A DNA stretch of 64,000 nucleotides, from assembly GCA_036345935.2 (NCBI GenBank), contig JADWOT020000001.1, forward strand, positions 5,814,270 through 5,878,269, read 5' to 3'. This stretch comes from Taenia hydatigena. Taxonomy: Eukaryota; Platyhelminthes; Cestoda; Cyclophyllidea; Taeniidae. This document shows positions 42,820 to 55,558 of this stretch, in pieces. The first letter of the stretch is position 1; every line of letters starts with the position of its first letter. The notes under the pieces were generated by a model that worked only from the letters and a program-made list of their open reading frames with translations, was not told the DNA's origin and ran no database searches. Both the position numbers and the translations under genes were made by a program.

Positions 42820-43200
42820 CTGCAAGAGGAAACTGCACTATACAGTGGGAAGGGGTTGAATGGAGTGATGGCCCTGGTTACTGAGCCCTGTCGATCGATC
42901 GTCTGTTTAATGGGGTGGTGGGGGTGCAACGAGGGTGGACCAGATGCTCTCATCGATTCATCGATTGACCATCGCGAATGAGTCAGCAAAGGGGCGCACG
43001 CTGGGAGTGCACGCCATCGAGGCCTCGACCACCCATCCACTAACCCATGCAGCAGAAGCTTTTCTACGATTACCTGTAGTCGTCACACCTCAGTGAGACT
43101 GACGTGACCTTGGATTTGAGGCGCTGAGAGTGTCTAGCGGGAGCGGGGTGACATCCGAAATGCCAGCAAAACCACTTAAGGAAAAGGAGACTTCTATCAA
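42820..43200. other. GC-rich patch of unknown nature
   Basis: This is clearly richer in G and C than its surroundings, with runs such as GGGGTGGTGGGGGTGC and GGGGCGCACGC and the tetranucleotide repeat CGATCGATCG. A minus-strand frame of 84 codons (42786-43040) is proline- and histidine-rich and within chance length. It may be a remnant of a different element beside the LTR element, or an exon or promoter-like island; nothing decides. Confidence 0.4.
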
Positions 43201-43482
43201 AGGCAATTCAACATAAAATATTCTCTGCGGATACCGGAGAGCCGTAGAAGCAGAGTACGAGCAAATCTTCGCATTGAATTGCTACTAATGTATCGTGAAT
43301 TGGACCCTTTGCTTGCACATTTTCCTTACTAAAATGTAAATCTCAAACAAGCCGAACAGTAATTAAAGATGGCACACACGTGTTGAAATCCATTTCGATA
43401 CCTACCATGGAAAGAAGGAGGCCTTGTCAATCGCGCCAAATTACAGAGGTAAAATTCATGCCCAAAGCGAGTTTGGTCCCAC

Positions 43483-43667
43483 TGTAGCGTCCCGAGGCTC
43501 CCTTAAGGCAAAAGAAGGCAAAGCGGCAGGGTAGAATACATATATTCACCGGAGAGAGGGAAATAGGCTGCTGGCATGGCCCAGAGGTCAGCCCACGCAA
43601 CTAGGGCAGTACGGCCACCTCTGTGACCTTGACCGTAACCGGTGGTTCCAACAAACAAAGTACTACA
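43483..43667 (-). repeat. LTR, 3' copy of the minus-strand element
   Basis: 185 bp, similar along its whole length to 44194-44379 with scattered substitutions and one short indel. The purine-rich tract lies immediately inside it (minus strand upstream), which marks it as the 3' LTR. Confidence 0.8.
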
Positions 43668-44193
43668 TTGCCCCTCTCCTCTTCCGAGCGTCGTCCCCGA
43701 CGCGTCCCTCGGTACATCTCCCGCGTTAGCCATCACAACATACTCGGTGCTGCAAGAAGCACCCCACGAACTAACCATACCAGTCGCTAACATTCGACGC
43801 GATTGAGGCGATGCTTGACACTAACGTCAGTGATCCCCCTTGACAGTGCATTGCATCTCGAGTTTCGTCTAGCTTGGAAAAAAAATTCGGACTAAGTGGT
43901 TCTGCCGACCATCAGTATGTCCGTAGGGGGACGTTAGCACGCCAATCTCCTTAAGCAAGTGTAATAGGGGTAATCTTCGAAACGAAACTTCCCAGGTGGT
44001 CCGTGGCTAGTGTCGCTTCAATTGTTGATAGCTTTCTTGTAGAACACGGAGAAGGGATAAATGCCGGGGGTGGACGTCGTTCGTGGCCCATCCGTAGCAC
44101 ATGCACTTCTTTCGCACCGCTGCAACATGCCGTAGGCGGTAGAGATCGGGATAAAATCCCTATAGAGTCGGGTCCGCTTTCCGCTGCCACCAA

Positions 44194-44379
44194 TGTAGCG
44201 TCCCGAGGCTCCCTTAAAGGCAAAAGAAGGCAAAATGCTTAAGTAGAATATATATATTCACCGGACAGAGGGAAATGGGCCGTTCGCATGGCCCACAGGC
44301 CAGCCCACGCAGCTAGGGCAATGCGGCCACCTCTGTGATCTTGACAGGAACCGGCAGCACAAACAGATAAAGTACTACA
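44194..44379 (-). repeat. LTR, 5' copy of the minus-strand element
   Basis: 186 bp, partner of 43483-43667. The putative primer-binding site TGGTGGCAGCGG follows its minus-strand end after one base. Confidence 0.8.
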
Positions 44380-47300
44380 GTCTGTGTGTTTGAATTTTTT
44401 GCTTGGACTTGCAATGTTAAGTGCGCACGGAAGCAATTCTTCTTAAGATGCAGCGGAAAGAATTCCCTTGCATTATTTTGGCTAGTTCTTATTTATAAAC
44501 TACAGTTACTGCCTAGTTAAATAGCTTTATAAATCTGCTTTGCATACACAATGTAGAAATTGGAGTACCTTTGTTTAATTAGTTGCAATGAAGTAGACTT
44601 CCTGATTGACATTTTGTTTATAATGGTGAAGTGTTGTCTCAAGGTTCACATAACAGAGCGGGTACTCGAATCGGAATGCCGCGTGCAACAATGCAATAGA
44701 GTGTGTCTAATTTATTTATCCACCCTGCGATCTACTTGTGCGCAATGTTAAAACAAATTAGCTGAAAATTAGATGACGGATATCAGTCGGAAGGAGTAGA
44801 CATTATGCATCCAATTTAATATTACACGGCTAAAACAGCATAATACTCGGTCGCATTTGCGTTGCATTGCTTAGCTAAAATAGAGCATTTGTGGCTTTAA
44901 AACAGTAAAATTTAGGTTCTATAAGGTATGACTTGCAGAGCACTTTACTGTATCATTTATATGCATAGAGACAAAATAATTATGCGCATGCTAATAGTTT
45001 TTGGGCATAAATTTGAATTGAAACTGTAAGTGATCTGAAACTCACTCATTTTTAACTAGCGAAATCGAAAACCGAAGTCAAATAGACGCCGAAAGTAGTA
45101 AGATCTTCATAATACATTATGTATGAGTCGATATGCATCGTACTAATATACATAATTCTTCTCATTGTATCCCTTGCCATCTTTGTGGGTAGAGTGAGCT
45201 ATCGCAGCAATGTGGGCTAATAGTAAAGAGCATTTTAAACTCTCTATTATATTCAAGTGCAAAACTTGATTATATGCGAGGATTTAGTTACATTCTTGAT
45301 ATACTACACCATCTGCTTCTGCTTGAAAACCTCATTTCATTGATAAAGAGTTAATGAATTATTTTGAATTCAACACGATTTCGAGTGCCCAAAATTTGTC
45401 GCGAACATCTTTTTCGAAGGACCTGCCCATCAACTATGGGTAAATTTGGTGGCAGTCATTTGAAGTCAGTGCGATCAATGAGTGGAATGTTTGAGTTGCC
45501 TATGTACGGGCGTAGGCACTAATCAACTATCCCCAACACATTTTTCACCGAGAAAGGGCTGAGCATTTGTAGCCACAATCAAGATGAAGGGCTCTAGGGA
45601 AACCCGATTCAACCAAGTCCAAATTTGCTTTGGGTTGGAGCGCAACTTCAAAGCTCAAAGCTGAAGGCTCAAGCCCAAAAGTTTGGATCTCACAATCTCA
45701 TTTTGCATCAGAAAGCAATTATCAATGGCATCAATCATGCCCCTGCCTCTATGCGGTTCTACTTACCCCTGAGTTGAGCATTTTACTATTTGATTTTCTG
45801 CTACACTTGCATCAAATATTGTAATTAATAAGGCCACCTTTGATTCAACATCCATGCAGAAGTGTTAATTTAGTTTTAAATCCCAAAGCAAAATCGCATT
45901 TCGCGCTAAGATACTCACCAGTTCCAGTATAAAGTGGCAGAGTTTTAAATTTGCGTGTGTGCAACCATGTGACAAAAGCTGCAATCGGCAAAGCGCTTGT
46001 CCACAATTTTGTCGTCATAAAATTTTGTCATTTTTATTTTCATTTAATTTGCATGTCATAAGTAATGCGAGGCTTGGTTCCTGAAGTCTACCGATTCTTC
46101 TGCAGTGACAATGGAAGAAATGTATTCATTACTACGGCTACGAATCTGGTCCACCCATTAAGCCTTTCATGGCAGGAAAGAAAATACTTATCAATTAGCA
46201 AAGTAATCAGCGTTTAGGTTACCGTATTCATTAAGCATAAGCATGAACACTAATAGGCGGTCGGGTGCCTAAGCGTGAAGGCGTTCCACGAAGCATTTAA
46301 GGAAACGGATTCTTTTGTAATCGTCCTGCATGGGCCAGCTTGCAGTGGTTCTTGACTTGATACACCCCTAACACCTTGGGAGGAGCATTAGAACTGCAAA
46401 TCGCTGCACCATGGACTAAGCTAAGCAGACATTTTAGAGAGCCCAATACCGTGAAGACCAGCGTAAGCTGACAAACGATTCAGCTATTGACGTGCCTGTC
46501 GCACTGCATGTGCTTGTGAGTACAATTGCTTTTGCATGTTATAGAAAACGAGCTCAGAGACTACTCGCGAATTAGTTTCATGGCAAGCCTCTTTGGCTCC
46601 TGCACATGCGTCGCACTCCACCTGGCCTCTCATTATCATCGACATTAAAGTTATCGCTATTGAAGTCGGCTCCTACCGATGTTGTGAATGAAAACCCGAA
46701 GGATTTAAATCAGTGCACGCGTAGATATCGGCATCTAAAGGCTAGTACCTATCTCAAAAATATATTCAAACAAGAAAACTTCTTTCTTAAATGGTTGGCT
46801 CGCATGGTCGGTGCTTCCATATTCCTTTCCAGACTGGCCATGAATAAGTTCTTGAATGCAGCTCTTTTGCCTCAAAATCCTGACAGATAAGGGTTTGCCT
46901 TAAGTTAGCGACCAGACCATATTTCCTATGTGAGTATACCACCTGATTTGCATAGTCGAGTCCCCACCTTTAAGCAGATCTCGGAAGGCTGCATGAGTTA
47001 CCAAAATAAAGTTACTACACATTTAGGTAGATTTAGTTATATATATGACAAAGGAGAAGCGCTGTGTTAACAAGACTAGTCTCGCCAAAATTTGCTTAGC
47101 ATCTTGTTAATTAATGGCCTTAAAACCAAAGTGCATCTAATTGCCCATATTTAGTTTAGATGAAAAATTTGATTCTTAAATTTAACTGCAAAGTATGTTT
47201 CGTTTATTAAATGACAAGAAATCACATTAGACCATACCAAGCCAGCGCCACCGAATTGCTCGTTTTACAAATTCAAACTATGTGGAAGGACACCATAAGC

Positions 47301-47408
47301 CACAACTCAATGCGCCTACGTGTCACACCACTCGCACTCCGCCGCTCACTGCGCAGCAAGGACATTTTGCTTTGCAGAGCAGGCAAGGCGCACCGCAAAA
47401 GGCGTATT
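44380..47408. other. Unassigned stretch between LTR element and tRNA-like gene
   Basis: No recognisable gene. A 94-codon ATG frame at 46606-46890 reads plausibly but has no supporting splice, homology or signal evidence. Confidence 0.5.
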
Positions 47409-47482
47409 CGCCCTCAGATGGGCTCGAACCACCAACCTTTTGGTTAACAGCCGAACGCGCAAATCGATCGCGTCACGAAGGC
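47409..47482 (-). tRNA. tRNA-Asn(GTT)-like gene, probably decayed
   Basis: The minus strand folds as a 74-nt tRNA: 7-bp acceptor (GCCTTCG with TGAGGGC, two G-T pairs), anticodon loop CTGTTAA with anticodon GTT, T arm GGTGG-TTCGAGC-CCATC and discriminator G. The intragenic B box GGTTCGAGCCC is perfect, and a TTTT stop lies about 13 nt downstream. Against function: the D loop has GA where the invariant GG should be, the first D-stem pair is A-C, and the middle anticodon-stem pair is C-A. Overall it closely resembles metazoan tRNA-Asn. Identity is secure; activity is doubtful. Confidence 0.8.
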
Positions 47483-50400
47483 CTACCCATATTGTCTGCC
47501 ATGCCACCGAACTGGATATTGCACCTCAGTGCTCCGTACATTACCTTTTTTATTAAGATTTATAGGAGTGGAAGGTATGCTTTTTTCGTAAAGAAGTGTG
47601 GAAGGGCCTTGTGAAAGGAGAGAGAGTGTACTGCAAGGCATAGACCGGCATGGCTTTACGCACATGCACGCCCAGTTCTTTAGTGCCTTTAAGGTAGCAC
47701 GAGTTGCATATTCGGCCTATGCGAAAGGGTGATCATTATTTTGAATCGCACTCACCACTTTGACGTCAACTGCCTTTGCGCATGCTAGAAAGGAAGAAGT
47801 GATTTATCTGCATCGATGCTCAGCAGTCATTGTGAATGTTTAAGTGACCAAACGGGTTGAGATTGGAGGTGAAGGTCTGTGCAGAAGTGATAAAAGAAGA
47901 GGAGGAGGATGATGGATTAAGTATCCTTGGATAGGCGGTTATCAGGGTGAGCTGTGGATTACGTTTGATGCCGCGATGACAGTGACTACAAGATGCTCAC
48001 CCAAAATACCAGAAACAATACTACGAAGAAAATACACAACAGCAAAGCGTATTGCAGGTAGAGAAAGCAGCGAAAATTCTGCGTTGAATAAGATAAAAAG
48101 TCAAGGTAAAAGGGAAGAGAAATAATAAATAAGAATAAATTGGAAATATATGTGTGTCACATATGTGTGACAAAGAGATGAACTGAGAAACTGTTCTAAC
48201 AGATGGTTGTTTGATTTGGTTAACAACTTAATTGTAGTACAAGAAAGTAGAAGTGAATAAAACGAATGAATGAATGCACGACTGAATGAGGAAGGGAGAG
48301 GAGGACTCTTACTAAAGGTCTATAATTAGTTGTGGTGACAGATAGGTATGTGCCGAAATGTGTGTTAGCCTAGCTTTGTCTTCAGCCAGATATGACTATC
48401 ATGAAGCTTTTCTTGCTATGCATCATAAATCCTATTTTCAAAATTTTTTCTCATGCCTTTAGTTTCACAATACTATGTGGAAATGGCAATAGTGTTAATA
48501 AAGCAAATGTTCGTGTTAGACTTTTTGGCGGATTATACTCGACCAATAAAAATAACTTGCAATAATATCGAACGCACAAGTTGAAGCCATTCATAATGGT
48601 GTGCACACGTTGGGGCCTAATGGCAATTTCGCAAGCGGCCGATATTTGCTTCACTTAGACATGTGGAAGAGATGTGGCGGATGAGGCGTAATGCTTTGGA
48701 ATCAGGGAGGACAACAGCCTGCCACTCGATCCGCAAGGGTACTTTGTTCTGCACGTAGCACTTTGTGATAGCCATAGAGACATGAGTGAACGACACGGAG
48801 TGCTAGATTTGCACATTAGCCTTATCACTCTGCGCAGCACTTATGTTTGTTAACATAGCCNNNNNNNNNNNNNNNNNNNNNNNNNNNNNNNNNNNNNNNN
48901 NNNNNNNNNNNNNNNNNNNNNNNNNNNNNNNNNNNNNNNNNNNNNNNNNNNNNNNNNNNNAGGATTAATTGACACGTTTGGACTGGCAAAAGAGATGCCA
49001 CTCTCCTCTCTTCTTCTCCCTTCCCAAGTTCCAGTACAAATCCACTTCCATGAGCTACTCATTCTTCTCATTCACTCCTTCTGGTTTCCTGGGGCAGCGT
49101 GTCCTTTTTAGCGCCTCATCACACAACACCACGCCTCATTTCTCTAGCTCAACCAACAGGTTAAGTAGAGTAAGTGGGTTCTTTTACACACGTTTTCCAT
49201 CTTTGCATCTTAGTGGGATCGGAACCAACTTCTACTCCGCTCTTTATTTGGTTTTTTTTCCTTTCAACATCCTCCTAAGTGCATTATTGCACACAACAAT
49301 TGCTGTACTGTCCATATAACTCCGAAGCAATTAAAATTTTACCACCCTTCTATTTGGATTTAGAAGTCAAGAATTCTCAATCATTTCCATTGTTTTATAA
49401 GTATACATTGACAGGCTGACTGTAGAAGATGCATTTAAAAATCGCGTCTTTCCTTTTAAAATTTCCGTTGCGATATCATGAAATCTTGCATTCGAACTAT
49501 TACTAAATTTTAACACGCGTTGCCAATTTATCGGACCATCATTTACATGGTTTAGCTTTTAAGTTATATGCTTGGCACAGTGAGTGCTTCTGGCTCTGCT
49601 TATTGCGATATTTCGACTTTACTATTTGCAATGTTATTTATGTGAAACTAACCAAAAATGTTTATAGGAACTTGTCACTAAATCGCTCTCACCTTACATG
49701 AGTGCCAAGCACATCAATTGCGAAACGCCACTGGGCCTATTTTGGGGCGACTACTGTCACCAGTACAAATACTGATTTCGGTTACTTAGGCAATCGCTTC
49801 GCCTGACTGCCCTGCTGCTTTGTTACCTGCCCCTCTGATCGTAGCAGTACTCGTTCAGAGGATCTTGCTTGTCACCTGTGTGCATTTTAAAGAAAAAGCA
49901 TAAGATGCGGCAGCTATAACACTAATTTACACATCGAATTCAAATGGCGGGGGTTACACATGATCATTTCGAATAAGCAATAATTAATGTTGCTATAATG
50001 AGTTACGGAAATTCGTGTGCACATTCCGCTTGCTTTGCTGTCCATCTTTTTTTCTTTAAAAGACAAATTATCCAGGTCTTGATAACTCTGGCAAGGTATA
50101 CCTTAATAAATCAAAATCTTCACTGCTGCTGAGATGGCAATCGTGGAAAACTATGCGCACATTGCAAAACTGTATGAAGGATGATTTCATTTACAACCCT
50201 GGGATCCTTTCTAGTGGTGAAGTAGCCTACTAGAGCAAAATTCTTCATTTTAACCATTGAGCAACCTAATAAGCCATGATATATTGTTTGCGTCACAACT
50301 TTGCTTTGATGGCGCCGCACAAAAGCGGAATAGTTAAGAGAGGCGACATAATGTAGGAGCCAATCCATAATAGGACCACATTTGATTTTATGATTAACTC

Positions 50401-52340
50401 TCATTTTAGCGAGTTGGTTTCTCGTAGGCTGTGATTATAGATTTCATCCGCCTTTTGTACTTCCTACATGAGGTCCCTTATTTTATTAGAAATTATTAGG
50501 TGACTTCAAAAAGAAATTCAGTCGTGATTTACCACTATGCCAATCGCGATGGTAGGTTAGTCTTGGTCGGTCAATTTCGGCACTTTTTTTGCTAGAAGAC
50601 ATTTATGCAAGAAAGCCGGTTTCAGCAGGATTCATCCATTGTGTTCTCTGACTTGATTCGCTTATTCTAGTCTTGATTTGGGAATCAAGATTGCGGCAAC
50701 ACTCATGAGCCTTCGACGTAATTCAATGGCTATCCTGATGCAAGTCAGCACACATTCACTGGTTCAGTCGGTCCATGCGGATGTAAGCCGTTTTTGAAAC
50801 ATCAATGTCTCATTAGTGTTATGGGCGCACTCGGCTCAGTATGGGAGGCAGTGTCTTGACTCATCCACAGTCTACTCGCCCGCCATTAGTAGTGCGCTGC
50901 CTTCACACGACGCTTACTAATGTATCTATGATCGCCTCGACGCTGCCATCATTTGTAACCTCGTACTTGGTAATCTTTAATTTGTTAGGTTATGGATTTG
51001 TGAGAGGAATTGTTGGCTGAAAGCCTGACATCGACTGTAGCCCATTGGAAATCATTGATTGTTATTTAATGCATTTCATGCACAGAGTCCGTCAGATCGA
51101 TACCTCAATCTGAAGATAGGGTAGAGTAACTAGTGCCCAGTAGGAGAAATTGCATGCCAGCCTCGTGGATTCGTGCATATATACATAGATTTGCTCGGTC
51201 TGCCATCAGTAAGTAGACGCGTTCATGCTTATGAGTTGGCTTAGATGGAGACTTGGTTGCGAATTCTAACTCCTGCGTTTCCTACTTGCTTTTCCTCATG
51301 TACGTGCACCCGCGTCCTACTTCTATGTATACACACGCAAACACGTCAGTCAGTGAAGATGTCTATCCCTAGGACTTCATCCATACGTGATCTAGTTAAA
51401 AGCTCAATGGGGTTCAGGATGCGAACACGAACAAAATTTGAATTTATACAACCTATTAAAAAACTTCTTCCTTTTCATTGTATTCCTTCTTTAAACAAAT
51501 ATTATTCGACGTCTTCCTCACTTTATCTTGGGCCCAGATTTCGTTAAAATGGCTTTAGGTTTTGACAATTACCAGGACGGTCATTGTAGCATTAGCTACG
51601 ATTTGGTAGGGTACAATTGAAGGCTCACTTGTGACCGTTAATTTGTGTCAAGCAACGAGTGTTTGGCATCCAAAGAAGGCCACGTCCAAACGCTTAAGTA
51701 TTTTGACATGCAGCTCTGTTCTACACCGAGAGTCGCCTTTTGTCGCGTCTCCTCACCTTAATAGGTACCGGGAAGTTAGAGTAGGAGTTAAGGATAGGTG
51801 TGACAGAAAGAGTAGAAATGAAAAAGATTTGTGCATCATCATTATTCTTCGCTATTTCCCGACTTCATGTCCTTCCGGCGACGATGAGAACCGCGAAAGT
51901 CACACTTTAGAAGTGACGATAGAACGAGCAGATTAAGAGCGATTACTGGCTACGAGAAAAATGGTTGTGGGATGGAAATAAGTACAATGACAGGTGGAGG
52001 ATAAAGGTTCCATCAGGCTGATAGACTCTAAGGCGTGGCTGAAACAGAATGGTAAATCGCGCACTTATAGACATTGCACGCTCCAGCAAATGGGAAATCG
52101 TGCGGAATTTTGACACTGGCAATTTTGCAACCAAACGTTTGAGAGAAGAAACTGATTACAGGCTATGGAGATCAATGATGGGTGACTCATATGTTGAATG
52201 AGTATCGAGACACGTGAAACTCGTGCCAGGCTTTTAGGCTGATTGGTGTCCACTTGGTTATGACTAGTCAGGCCCTCATTGAATGTAAGAAATGCGGCAA
52301 ATAAAACTAAAGGCAAACCTCTAATTTGTGCATTTTACCA
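47483..52340. other. Unassigned stretch around the assembly gap
   Basis: No recognisable gene on either side of the gap. It includes a short duplicated ATGTGTG(T/A)CA near 48150-48173 and an AATGAATGAATG run near 48265. The coding frame reported next to the gap is only partly real sequence. Confidence 0.5.
48861..48960. other. Assembly gap (100 N)
   Basis: Exactly 100 N, the usual placeholder for a gap of unknown size. Distances across it are not reliable. Confidence 0.99.
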
Positions 52341-53378
52341 ATGCCTCGCATTGTATCACACCCAGCCACAATAAGCAGCCTTCATTTCAATAAAATCGTA
52401 TCGCATCCAAACCGTCCTCTAATCTTATAAGCATGCGTTTCGATTTACTATTAATGTCAATATTATTGTTATATTTATTGAAGGGTAATTGATTAGCGAG
52501 TTAGTGTTAGCTACATACAACGAATGGGTTCCGCCAGCCATGCCAGCCGCCAATATGGAGCAAATTTAATGCAATTGTAAAATCCAGCCACAAGTAACCG
52601 ATGTGTTTACTTCTTACCAACGCAATTGCGACATTTGCCTTCCCAAAATAAACGCATCTGAATGTGAACCGAATAACGCAATAGGTGATTCGCTTTTCAA
52701 AGCTGCTCTTGTTCAATTTGCACTCCTTTGGTTTGCTTCGTGAATGCTGGTAGCATTCCACCTGCCATTGGCTACTGCTACCACCACCGCCAACCTTGCC
52801 ACTGCTTTGCAATTGATTCACTGCTCAATACGCATAAGCAGCAGGTTGAATTGAATAATGCAAGAGGGTCTGCAGCCTTCAACATACTTTTGTGATGTAA
52901 AATCAATCCAGATCAATTTCATCAGGCAAACCCACATCCATGGGCATTACTTTGCGCTTGGATATTGCACTCAAGAGTTGTGCTTGACGATTCTCTCCCG
53001 TGTGCCAAATTCTATCAGGCTGAGTTAGTTCTACCCTATTTTATCAATCTTTGCGATTTCTGAGCATAAGAGTTTGGAATATGCGTAAAGAACCTCCTTT
53101 TGGTGTGAAGCCGTTTTCTAAAATAAAAGCAAAGTGATATAACAATCTAAAAAGCTGCAAATAGTTTGAGTAGAACTTGACAAATAGGCTGGGGTGGATT
53201 GCAACAACTTCCGCACATTTACCGGAATGCATCCGGTTTTGTTACCTAATTTACATGTGAATATAGACAATGCTTTGCGCACTTCTTAAAGTTGGATGTG
53301 TTTGTTAGCCATTTGTCAAAATTAGCAAACTTTGGCTGGCCTGAAATCGCACGAAGGGGTCTCGCTCCTTGGCTCAAA
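52341..53378 (+). repeat. 1-kb diverged direct repeat, copy A
   Basis: Aligns with 55559-56588 over the whole length. Shared landmarks in order are ATGCC.CG.ATTGTATC near the left edge, CTTTGGTTTGCT, ACTGCTTTGCAATT, AGGGTCTGCAGCCTTCAA, GATGTAAAATCAATC, GGGCATTACTTTGCGC, GAGTTAGTTC..CCCTATTTTA and CTTGGCTCAAA at the right edge. Similarity stops at both ends. Open frames here are short and not conserved between copies, so this looks like a non-coding dispersed element or a segmental duplication. Confidence 0.85.
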
Positions 53379-54330
53379 GTGATCCAGCGCCCCAATCCAG
53401 TCTCAGACTTTATACAGACAACTCGATTTCCTCAGCCCTCGTCTGCGTTTGTACAACACACTCACATATCACACTACTCTGCCAATTCAAGCAGCCATTT
53501 TCATGATTTTTCGATGACACTCAATGTCTACTACGCGCGATCAGATCGCTCACAAGCGCCATCATTGGTCAGTGCAACAGCACGAAATGCTGGCTTTGGA
53601 TACACGTAAAGGCGATTCACACTGAGGCCAGCTTTAACACGCCCTTAGTGTTTTCCATTCATCCACTGCAAATGTAGGTCATTGATTCTGGCTGGCAGTT
53701 CTGTGTGGATTATGCTATCTCCGTGGGGTGACACCAAGGTTCACATAGAGTTGAGTGGCTCCGACGTAATGTTCCAACAGTTATAGTCTTTGCGTTCTAC
53801 AATGCGCATTGCGAACCAAGAATGTAGATAAAACAACATTAAGCACCATAAAAGGAGAGCGATTTGAAGTTTTCAAGTATTTAGGTGGAACAAATGGTTT
53901 AAATGAAAAGTGCTTTTGGTTGCATTGCTTAAGGCTAATAAGTCTATAGTTGGATATTTGAGAGAAGGCGGGTCGAATTTCATTCACAGAGAGTCCAATA
54001 GTAACGAACCAATGCGTCAAGATCTAAATAAGCCGATAGTTAAAACTTTGGTCAGCAAAATTCGCATTGGCATGCTAAAGAACCCTGCCTAGGAATTTAA
54101 TACACACCTTAGTAATTCCATTCATTTTACCTGGTTTTGCATAGCGTCTATCTTTTGTATGATTGTTTTGTATGTTGTGTTTCTCAAACGTATTTCAAAA
54201 AGGGCGATGTACAGGTATGCTCCTCATAGCTTCAGGAAAAACGTACTGCTTTACTACTCTGAGTTTTAAATCACGGCAGCTAATAAAAGCTTGGCTTAAA
54301 TACTTGTTTTCTTTGATTTACTTTCCTTAG

Positions 54331-54542
54331 GCAAGAGAAGTCCAGCATAATCGTGAAAATTGGAGATTGGAGACACCGACGATGCTTGGGTACACTTCAG
54401 TTTACTTTGACGCTGATCATCTCAAGTCAATGCAAGAAGAAAGGTGGACACGAATGGACTACGCTAACCCATTGAAAGGAAGTGAAATGGTGCCTACCAC
54501 AGAGGGATGCACGCTGACTATCAAGGGTTTCAATTCTCCAGT
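54331..54542 (+). other. Possible internal exon (70 codons plus 2)
   Basis: A pyrimidine-rich tract ending ACTTTCCTTAG precedes it, and CCA|GTATGT follows. The frame is open between them and reads like ordinary protein, for example YTSVYFDADHLKSMQEERW and GCTLTIKGFNSP. The family is not recognised and no partner exon was found. It lies between the two copies of the 1-kb repeat. Confidence 0.3.
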
Positions 54543-55558
54543 ATGTTTCAGCAGTCATGCCTGACACAGCTCCTAATATTTCAAACAAATTATGTGGGAT
54601 GGTATTTTGTGGTCTTTGTTTCAGTTTTTCCTTTGAACACCTCCTCGAACTTTGCTGTGGACATCCCACTGCTATCTTCGACTCAATGATTGCACTGCAT
54701 CTTGTTGGCATTGACACCAAGCAATCAACCAATAAAAACAGTTCGCAGTATCATTCAAACGTCATACACCTCTCTTCATGTCGATATCCTCCTTCGTCTT
54801 CGTTTATTATGGTCACCCTGCCAGCATGTCGCTTTGCAACGGTAACTAGAGTATTGTTTTTTTTTACTTTCCTAATTAAGTGTTTACCTAATGTAAAGAA
54901 AGCCAAGCCCAGAGCATGAAATTTCCGGTTGAGCGTTAGTTGATAAACAGTAGGCCAATCATCGGAATCGGCGCTGACCTTTGGAGAAAGTGCCTTATCC
55001 ATGCACATGATAACTGCGTCGTCGCAGCCTCTGACAGAATAGCATGTGCACGAGATGCTTGCGAGCTCTTTCCAGATAAATCCTGCGATTTCACTACTTG
55101 AGTCACATCACGTCATGAGGAATGACGTTTCACTATAAGTAGATCTATGCGAGCGGCCGTGTTTCTAACTGTGAAAAAGCTGAAACAAGCAGTCAACTGT
55201 CACATCAACTGGCACTCGAGCGTACCAAGCATTTGAGCAGACTCCGATATTGGAAGAAATCAAGATGTGACACGAAGGCATTGGGACGAATTCGACTTGA
55301 CGCATGACATGGGGATCAAAACTTGCAGGATAACTGCAGAAGTGAAGCAACGGTGGGCGCTGTTTAAACCCCTAATTGATCCACAATTTACAAGAAAATA
55401 ATAAATAATCGTAGCATACGTGGCGCCTAACCAAGCACCGAGGTCAATTGTGTTTTAATGCCCTCATCTTATAATTGACACTGCCAATGGGGTGTTAAAC
55501 CATCCATGGCGAAACCCATCCACTTTCGACATACTTTAGCCAAGTTCGAGATGTAAGG

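Larger units (their letters stand above)
43483..44379 (-). mobile_element. Miniature LTR retroelement (TRIM-like) or internally deleted LTR retrotransposon
   Basis: Two direct repeats of 185 and 186 bp, each starting TGTAG and ending CTACA as read on either strand, flank a 526-bp interior. On the minus strand the interior begins one base after the 5' LTR with TGGTGGCAGCGG, shaped like a tRNA primer-binding site. It ends with the purine tract GAAGAGGAGAGGGG just before the 3' LTR. These two signals fix the orientation. No gag, protease, reverse transcriptase or integrase is readable in the interior, and the open frames on the minus strand are under 100 codons. Such non-autonomous TRIMs are known in taeniid tapeworms; whether this belongs to that family cannot be told here. 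No 5-bp target duplication is seen (CCCAC left, GTCTG right). Confidence 0.8.
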
